Source of the DNA: Porticoccaceae bacterium UBA1117
GTDB lineage: Bacteria > Pseudomonadota > Gammaproteobacteria > Pseudomonadales > Porticoccaceae
Direction: 5' to 3'
DNA length: 12,590 nucleotides
NCBI GenBank assembly: GCA_002313335.1
Contig: DCBC01000165.1
Coordinates: forward strand, 4,693-17,282
A program made the position numbers and the translations under genes. Below are positions 7,511 to 12,590 of the stretch, one piece after another. Numbering within the stretch: position 1 is the stretch's first letter; each line of letters begins with the position of its first letter. Below the pieces are notes generated by a model. It did not search any database and was not told where the DNA came from. It saw only the letters and a list, made by a program, of their open reading frames with translations.

Positions 7511-9066
7511 AGCTCTTTCTTCGCCCCAATAATTTCTTTGGCCGCATTATGACCAGGGCCACCCATTAACCCTCCGCCAGGATGACTTCCGGCACCACAC
7601 AGATAGAGCCCAGGAATTGGGGTGCTATATTGGGCGGCCTCATAAGTAGGCCGCATCATCAACATTTGATCCATCGATAACTCAGCATGATGCCAATGAC
7701 CCCCGGTGAGATGATAGGTTTGCTCTAAATCTGCTGGCGTTAAAATCTCACCATGAATAATTTGTTGCCTAATACCCGGAGCATAGGACTCCAGGGTATC
7801 AATCAAGCGCTGATATAAGTTTTGACGTGCCTCATCCGTCCAGCCGCCCTTGAGCTTGTGAGGAACATACATAACATGAGCAGACAATACCTGTTGTCCC
7901 TTGGGCGCCAATAAGTTATCTACCATGCTCGGAATAATAATTTCCATGACCGGTGACTTCGAGTATTCGCCGTATTTGGCATCATCAAAAGCAAATTCAA
8001 TGGCATCTAGTTTTGGTGCGATGATCATACGGCCATTCGGATTTTTCAAACCAGTGAATTTTGGCGCGCCGTCTAACGCAAGATGTAACTTGGCCACATA
8101 CCCGTCGCATCGCAATCGATTAATTCGGTTGGTAAAGCCAATTTCAAGGTTGTTGGCGCCCACTAAATTCAAAAAAGTTTGCTTGGGGTCTGCCGAGGAG
8201 ACAACCCGAGCGCTACTGATTAAGGTTCCATCAGCAAGTTCAACGCCGGTGGCTGCCAGCCCACTAGAACTACCTTTAATAACAATGCGCTTAACCAATG
8301 CTCCGGTCTTGACCGTGACACCGGCATCCAAAGCGGCATTGTGCAGCGCACTAATTAAATTCTGGATACCCCCCTCTGGTAGTGAATGAGCACCATGATG
8401 CTTGCCGCTCATTCGATACAGCATGTTCAGTACAGTGGCGTTGGGAGAGCGCGGTGCCATCTTAGACCCAATAAGGCCATCCCAACTAAGTACCGCTTTT
8501 AAGATGTCGTTATCAAAATTCTCATCCATTAAATCGCGCGCAGGTAACGTCGCCACACGCATAAACTCACCCATATCCTTTTTACCCAAAAGACGAAGTT
8601 TAAGACCGAGCTGCCCAAACGTCATGAGATCCGGAAAGCTATTGTCGCCAATGCGCGGCATGGTTTTGAGCCAGAATGGCTTAAGCATCTTAGCGAAACG
8701 CTTTAATAGAACAAGGTAGTCGGCATACGTTTGCTGATCCGCTTTATTAACGCCACTGATATGCTCCCCAGAAACAACGACATGCTCTCCATTTAGATTC
8801 AAGCCAATAGTGTCGAGCACTTCGGAACTGGGCGTATAACCGTGTTTGAGTAAATTTAATTGCTCAACCACTGTTTCTGAAAAATGGCTCAAACTGTGAG
8901 CAACTGGAGCTCTAAAGCCTGGGTAAAATTCGCGCGTGGTCGCTAAACCGCCTAAACCGTCGGTTGCTTCTAATAGCAAAACTGACTGACCTTTTTGAGC
9001 AAGATAAGTAGCGCAGATTAGGCCGTTGTGGCCACCACCAATGATTATATTGTCGTATGTTTGCAA
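7507..9066 (-). CDS. PYROXD2/CrtI-like FAD-dependent oxidoreductase (first of tandem pair)
   Basis: A 519-residue paralogue of the next gene with the same layout: 'IGGGHNGL' (GxGxxG at 10-15), Glu33, 'LGGLATTREFYPGF', 'RSPNATVLNMLYRMSG', 'LPEGGIQNLISAL', and the C-terminal FAD motif 'LCGAGSHPGGG' with 'GPGHNAAKEI' (about 489-512). The two proteins align end to end by eye but differ in the substrate half ('LLHHVMGDVDG' versus 'MLYRMSGKHHG'), so they look like an old duplication that has diverged, perhaps two steps of a pathway or a hetero-oligomer. The start is TTG at 9066: the protein then begins 'MQTYDNIIIGGG', matching 'MKKYDAIIVGAG' of its partner, and AGAGAG precedes it by 6 bases. No in-frame ATG is available upstream in the gap. 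Confidence 0.92.
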   Translation of the reverse strand: MQTYDNIIIGGGHNGLICATYLAQKGQSVLLLEATDGLGGLATTREFYPGFRAPVAHSLSHFSETVVEQLNLLKHGYTPSSEVLDTIGLNLNGEHVVVSGEHISGVNKADQQTYADYLVLLKRFAKMLKPFWLKTMPRIGDNSFPDLMTFGQLGLKLRLLGKKDMGEFMRVATLPARDLMDENFDNDILKAVLSWDGLIGSKMAPRSPNATVLNMLYRMSGKHHGAHSLPEGGIQNLISALHNAALDAGVTVKTGALVKRIVIKGSSSGLAATGVELADGTLISSARVVSSADPKQTFLNLVGANNLEIGFTNRINRLRCDGYVAKLHLALDGAPKFTGLKNPNGRMIIAPKLDAIEFAFDDAKYGEYSKSPVMEIIIPSMVDNLLAPKGQQVLSAHVMYVPHKLKGGWTDEARQNLYQRLIDTLESYAPGIRQQIIHGEILTPADLEQTYHLTGGHWHHAELSMDQMLMMRPTYEAAQYSTPIPGLYLCGAGSHPGGGLMGGPGHNAAKEIIGAKKEL

Positions 9067-9149
9067 CAGACACTCTCTTAAAGTTAAACGTAATATGGAG
9101 ACTAGTAGCAGCCCTCTTTTCTCACCACCGCGCCTATACGCATTGAGCC

Positions 9150-9998
9150 TTAAGCTTCAGCATCATTAATCTCATCACGCCATTGGACAATATTCATCTC
9201 AATAGCCACAAAGCCAGCAATCCAAACAAATTCATCCCAGGCAAACATATAATGACCTCGATAAATCCAGTAACCAGCTGCAGCCCAAAGTAGAGAATAA
9301 AGACACAATTTTGCAATGCCCAATCCCTTAAAAATAATCCCCTGGCCAATATTTCGATCCTGTAGCCAAACCGCTACCTCAATACTAAGCAGTATCAGTA
9401 ACCAAATAATGGCTTCAAACATATCAATCCAAGCCAGCTGTTTTTCAATGGCTAGCCCTGCTGCGTCTTCAACAATAAAGAACGTCGGTGGGTCTACATA
9501 AAAGAACTGGTTTGCTGAAGATAAACTGGCACAGTTGCTACTATTGATTTCGGAATATGCCAAGTTAAAGGCGTAGGAGAGATCTTTTTCGATTAACTGA
9601 CAAAGGTTAGTTACTCCCTCAACAGGCACTGAAGCATAGATCTCAGTGAGGTAAACACCGTAGGCATAGAGAGTGTGTGCCAGCGAAATATAACAGACCA
9701 CTCTTACGCCCTGCATTAACAACGTTTTGGCCCGAGATAGTGGCTCATCGGAAAGAAGATAAGTCTCTAACTCAAATAGCAGCAGTAATATAATCCAAGC
9801 ACTTTCATCGATAGTAGTCGCAAAAGCCCGGGAAACCTCTAAAAGAGAGCTGCCTGCATAAAGAGTGTGACCCGCGATAACCCAGTCGTTTCTGATATAA
9901 AAACCAAAATTAATAATAACTAAAGCATAGACGGACCACTTAATGGTCTGTCGAACATCAAGCGAATATTGTCCAATAGTGATAACTTTGGCACTCAC
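9150..9998 (-). CDS. Unrecognised integral membrane protein, six predicted membrane segments
   Basis: I do not recognise the family. The 282-residue sequence shows six hydrophobic segments at about 20-36, 65-82, 97-120, 191-212, 225-246 and 250-270. A ~70-residue soluble loop (about 121-190) between segments three and four carries two cysteines (Cys133, Cys156) that could form a disulfide if the loop is periplasmic. Segments two, four and six share a pattern: an acidic residue, then Trp, then a Glu about 7-8 positions after the Trp deep in the hydrophobic run (W68/E76, W199/E207, W259/E266), then Asp at the exit (D84, D214, D275). This suggests three repeated hairpins. Buried glutamates hint at ion, proton or substrate handling (inference). 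It sits between the lipoprotein and flavoprotein genes in the same direction. The start is GTG at 9998 with a weak AGAGA upstream. Confidence 0.8.
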   Translation of the reverse strand: MSAKVITIGQYSLDVRQTIKWSVYALVIINFGFYIRNDWVIAGHTLYAGSSLLEVSRAFATTIDESAWIILLLLFELETYLLSDEPLSRAKTLLMQGVRVVCYISLAHTLYAYGVYLTEIYASVPVEGVTNLCQLIEKDLSYAFNLAYSEINSSNCASLSSANQFFYVDPPTFFIVEDAAGLAIEKQLAWIDMFEAIIWLLILLSIEVAVWLQDRNIGQGIIFKGLGIAKLCLYSLLWAAAGYWIYRGHYMFAWDEFVWIAGFVAIEMNIVQWRDEINDAEA

Positions 9999-10021
9999 AA
10001 TACAATCTCTGATCTGCGCAT

Positions 10022-10033
10022 AAAGTATACTTT
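10022..10033. promoter_or_regulatory. 12-bp perfect palindrome AAAGTATACTTT before the membrane-protein gene
   Basis: The palindrome lies in the 45-base gap after the DUF3604 lipoprotein stop and 24-35 bases before the GTG start of the membrane-protein gene. It contains TATACT on both strands, a good -10 hexamer, so it may be an internal promoter with an overlapping operator or a small mRNA hairpin. No -35 box is evident. Confidence 0.25.
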
Positions 10034-10043
10034 TCCTATTATT

Positions 10044-12008
10044 TTAGTCCTGTCCTTGGTACCAGATCGGTGAAGTCCATGCCATTTCTACAATTTCTTC
10101 CGGGTAGCTTCCATCAGTACATACCGATGGACGTTGGCTCTCATGAATAGAGGCGCAGTCATAGGTGTGCCAGCGCGCAGTCGCAGGCTCAATCGCTCGC
10201 AGGTAGTAATACGCGGATTGAGTTGGTTCAAAGTCATTATCAACATAAACCTCGCAAAGACTATCTGCGCCTTTGTCAGTGCTAACCACAGGAATTACCT
10301 CTGCATTTAACTTACCTGCGTCATCGACCCAGCCTTTGATTAACTCAAGGGCGCGTAATTTTTGCCCATCCGGATCTTTAACAGCGTAGGTTAGGAACGA
10401 GGGTTTAGCCATTGATGATGATGCGATCAAATCACCACCCATGGGGACTCCATTTGCATAGGCATATGTAATCATGTCATCGCGCTCACAGAGTCCTTGG
10501 TCCAGAGACCAACCAGCAAACAACCGAGGTCGAATTCTAGGGCCAGAGGTACCAAATACCTCTTTTCTTAACATCGCATCAAAAATTGCATCACGGGTAT
10601 TTTCCTGCGCCCATACCCCCGCTAAACCACCTGGATTACCATCGATGCCACTGGTCAAAAGTCCTGGCTGCAAACGCTCTATTGCTGAACCTTCACCGCT
10701 GACAGCACCCACCCAAGCTGACTCTTTCACACCACCGGCATTCGCCGAATGTGTATCAGTTGCTGCAATAATGCCTAACTTGATAGGGTTTAAGCCAATG
10801 GCCTGCTCTTCCTTTAGACCCACGAGTAAAGCAGATCTCTGGAAGTCCGTGGGATGCACACAGCCAGCACCCACCATCCCGTTCTCACCAATTTCATCGA
10901 CATCACATTCTTTAGTCACTGAGGAGGTAGTCATCATCACAAGACCTTCCGCGTTATAATCACGGACCATGTACTTTTTATTCTCACCTATTCGCCTGAC
11001 CGCTTCCACATTGCACAATTCATCAGGTGCACCAAAAACACTGCTCAAACCATTAATACATTCTGAACCGCCTTTGTGCTGGAAAATCTCCATAATTGGC
11101 TCTCGTTCTAACCGCTTTTGCGCATACGCACGTTTTGCCTCAGTAGTGTTTTCAAGCTGCATGTAAGGCGCCATTCGCCCATTAGCTAAATTGGTGTTAT
11201 GTGGGATAGTCAGATAATCACAGCCATTTTTGATATCACATACATCATCCAAAGCTGCCCACAATTTGCTGTCAATTGGAGCATCGATATAACTTACCGG
11301 CAATTCAGGCACCACATCATTTCTAAAGATCACATTACGATGATAATTCGATACCCCAGGGGTCCCAGTATATTCATAGGCGACAAAACTGGTAAATTCA
11401 CAAGGCGTATTAGCGCTGTTAGAGACAGATTGAATATCTTGCCAAGGAGACCTTGCGTAATCGCGGCATAGGCTTCCATCCTCACCGCATATCTCAGGAA
11501 TTCGAGTCGGTGTCTCGGTAGTAATGACGCTCGATAGCATCACCATGCCTTGACGCTCATTAGACCGGTAACCGACACAAAATGCCGTGTCATATACTGG
11601 TGATGAAGCCGTTCGGCAAAGAGCTCGTTCTCCGAGAAACTCACCATGATCCGTCACTGCCAAAAAGTCTAAGGGGCGATCAATTTTAGTACGGCCAATA
11701 GCAATGCCTTGCTCATTAATCGGGAAAATAGGAATTTCTTGTCCACGGGCGTATCGATGAGCATCCTCAGGGGTAGCGCCAGTAGTGTTAGCGGCAGCAT
11801 CGAAGGAATAGCGAGTATGTATGTGCAGGTCACCAAATAATGCTGTACGATTTTGGTTAGTATTATCACAACGTTGCAGCTCCGTTTCATCACCCACTAG
11901 GCTTACATTGAGCTCACTAATACTTGCTTCGCTAGGTGATTCCGGACCGCTGCATGCTGTCACTAAAAAAGATATCGCCAGAACATATTTATTAACCTTG
12001 TGAAACAT
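10044..12008 (-). CDS. DUF3604 (PHP-like metal site) exported lipoprotein
   Basis: A 654-residue protein. The N-terminus is a lipoprotein signal ('AISFLVTACSG', lipidated Cys19); Ser at position +2 favours outer-membrane rather than inner-membrane retention. The rest is the DUF3604 domain: 'GDLHIHTRYSFDAA' (59-72, with His62 and His64), 'TPEDAHRYARG' (79-89), 'DFLAVTDHGEFLG' (114-126), 'IPHNTN' (His270), His311, 'AATDTHSANAG' (415-425), and 'FGTSGPRIRPRLFAGW' (485-500). The H-x-H, DH and D-x-H motifs resemble the metal-binding set of PHP-superfamily phosphoesterases, so a metal-dependent hydrolase is likely, but the family's substrate is not known to me. The mature part has 16 further cysteines, compatible with disulfides in an exported protein. 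It lies between the cupin (65-base gap) and the membrane-protein gene (45-base gap). Confidence 0.92.
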   Translation of the reverse strand: MFHKVNKYVLAISFLVTACSGPESPSEASISELNVSLVGDETELQRCDNTNQNRTALFGDLHIHTRYSFDAAANTTGATPEDAHRYARGQEIPIFPINEQGIAIGRTKIDRPLDFLAVTDHGEFLGERALCRTASSPVYDTAFCVGYRSNERQGMVMLSSVITTETPTRIPEICGEDGSLCRDYARSPWQDIQSVSNSANTPCEFTSFVAYEYTGTPGVSNYHRNVIFRNDVVPELPVSYIDAPIDSKLWAALDDVCDIKNGCDYLTIPHNTNLANGRMAPYMQLENTTEAKRAYAQKRLEREPIMEIFQHKGGSECINGLSSVFGAPDELCNVEAVRRIGENKKYMVRDYNAEGLVMMTTSSVTKECDVDEIGENGMVGAGCVHPTDFQRSALLVGLKEEQAIGLNPIKLGIIAATDTHSANAGGVKESAWVGAVSGEGSAIERLQPGLLTSGIDGNPGGLAGVWAQENTRDAIFDAMLRKEVFGTSGPRIRPRLFAGWSLDQGLCERDDMITYAYANGVPMGGDLIASSSMAKPSFLTYAVKDPDGQKLRALELIKGWVDDAGKLNAEVIPVVSTDKGADSLCEVYVDNDFEPTQSAYYYLRAIEPATARWHTYDCASIHESQRPSVCTDGSYPEEIVEMAWTSPIWYQGQD

Positions 12009-12073
12009 TTTAATCGCCTATTTTTATAGTTTAAGTAACCAGGAATTTTGGCTTAATGATAATATTTTGGACA

Positions 12074-12562
12074 TCACTGTCCTTTTACACCCCCCATATA
12101 GGATACCCATATTTTTCTAACCCCCGACTCTGCTACAGTAAGTGTTCCACTCCAGCCTTGGGGTAGCACTACGCCCTCTCCTGCTTCAAAAATAGCTCGC
12201 TCTCCATCCTTGCTAGTCATGATTAAACTGCCATCAAGCACATACATTAATTCGTCATATTCAAGTTCATCGTAGGACATTTGCCCGGGTTTACTTTCCC
12301 ATACGCCGATCCCAAAATGTTCATCGGCACTGTAGAAATAATCATGGCCACGCGCGATAAGATTACCACTATCAGGTTCATAGGGCTCAAAATCGCCCAA
12401 ATTATTACCCTGCAACCGAGCTCTATCCAAGCGCACAATAGCTGGGGGCGTACTTGCGTGACCATCAGCATAGGATTTAGTGATACCTAAATAATTCTGA
12501 CCGACAGTACCAGCAATCACCATTAACAGGCTCCAACTAAAAAACCCAACGATTTTTAACAT
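12074..12562 (-). CDS. Exported cupin_3 (ureidoglycine-aminohydrolase-like) domain protein
   Basis: About 162 residues from ATG at 12562. Residues 1 to ~33 form a Sec signal peptide: 'MLK', then a hydrophobic stretch ('IVGFFSWSLLMVIAG'), then an S-Y-A cleavage site before 'DGHAS'. The mature part is a single cupin of the cupin_3/DUF861 type: 'WESKPGQMSY', 'YDELMYVLDGSL', 'FEAGEGVVLPQGWSGTLTV', 'VRKIWVSY'. The usual His-rich cupin metal motif is replaced by an acidic/Tyr version, as is common in cupin_3, so metal binding is uncertain. Many proteins with this domain are cytoplasmic, so export is notable. An in-frame TTG lies at 12580 and no stop separates it from the right edge, so a longer N-terminus cannot be excluded; the ATG gives the better signal peptide. 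It is the first visible gene of the run that continues into the DUF3604 lipoprotein. Confidence 0.85.
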   Translation of the reverse strand: MLKIVGFFSWSLLMVIAGTVGQNYLGITKSYADGHASTPPAIVRLDRARLQGNNLGDFEPYEPDSGNLIARGHDYFYSADEHFGIGVWESKPGQMSYDELEYDELMYVLDGSLIMTSKDGERAIFEAGEGVVLPQGWSGTLTVAESGVRKIWVSYMGGVKGQ

Positions 12563-12590
12563 TTTGATACGGTTTACCAAGATTAACTGT

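Noticed and set aside
7901..8389. 162-codon plus-strand open frame
   Set aside because: It is antisense to the first PYROXD2-like gene, whose reading frame carries clear family motifs along its whole length; the plus-strand product shows no recognisable domain.
7507..9066. Phytoene desaturase / carotenoid cluster interpretation of the two CrtI-like genes
   Set aside because: No phytoene synthase, cyclase or other carotenoid gene is present, and the motifs ('GAGHNGL', 'HPGGG') match the PYROXD2-like branch better.
10474..10959. 161-codon plus-strand open frame
   Set aside because: It lies antisense inside the DUF3604 gene with low-complexity Ser/Pro-rich composition and no family resemblance.
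12023..12028. TATAAA on the minus strand as a -10 box for the DUF3604 gene
   Set aside because: It would give a leader of only about 8 bases and there is no -35 box at the right distance; the gene more likely shares the transcript from the cupin.
1..12590. Mobile element, phage, toxin-antitoxin, CRISPR or tRNA signals
   Set aside because: I saw no transposase or integrase motifs, no direct-repeat arrays, no target-site duplications and no tRNA-like cloverleaf on either strand.

Overview
The window looks like chromosomal DNA of a moderate-to-low-GC, probably marine, Gram-negative bacterium, most likely a gammaproteobacterium (inference). The reasons are a PuuB-type oxidase, an outer-membrane beta-barrel with a CBM9-like N-terminus, a lipoprotein of the DUF3604 family, and an Sec-type signal peptide on a cupin. 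All ten supported genes lie on the minus strand and are read from right to left. There are no rRNA or tRNA genes, CRISPR arrays, insertion sequences or phage genes. No gap between genes exceeds about 135 bases.

In transcription order, the first block (12562 to 4083) is a closely packed run of seven genes that is probably one operon: an exported cupin_3 protein, a DUF3604 lipoprotein with PHP-like metal motifs, an unrecognised six-segment membrane protein, two tandem PYROXD2/CrtI-like FAD oxidoreductases, a GcvT/aminomethyltransferase-family protein, and a MOSC-domain protein. The four distal genes are the tightest unit. The two flavoproteins overlap by ATGA, the second flavoprotein overlaps the GcvT-like gene, and the MOSC gene starts 13 bases after the GcvT-like stop. 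The second block (3950 to 1) holds a CBM9-like/DUF5916 outer-membrane protein, a regulator in which an NTF2/SnoaL-like domain is joined to an AraC DNA-binding domain, and the N-terminal part of a PuuB-like amine oxidase that runs off the left edge.

My working interpretation is a catabolic or modification locus spanning every compartment. It has an outer-membrane barrel, a surface or periplasmic lipoprotein and cupin, an inner-membrane protein, and cytoplasmic flavoenzymes that could feed a tetrahydrofolate-dependent C1 (demethylation) step. The AraC-type protein could act as a small-molecule sensor. The family assignments are well supported by visible motifs. The pathway and substrate are inference, and I recognise no published system with exactly this gene set.
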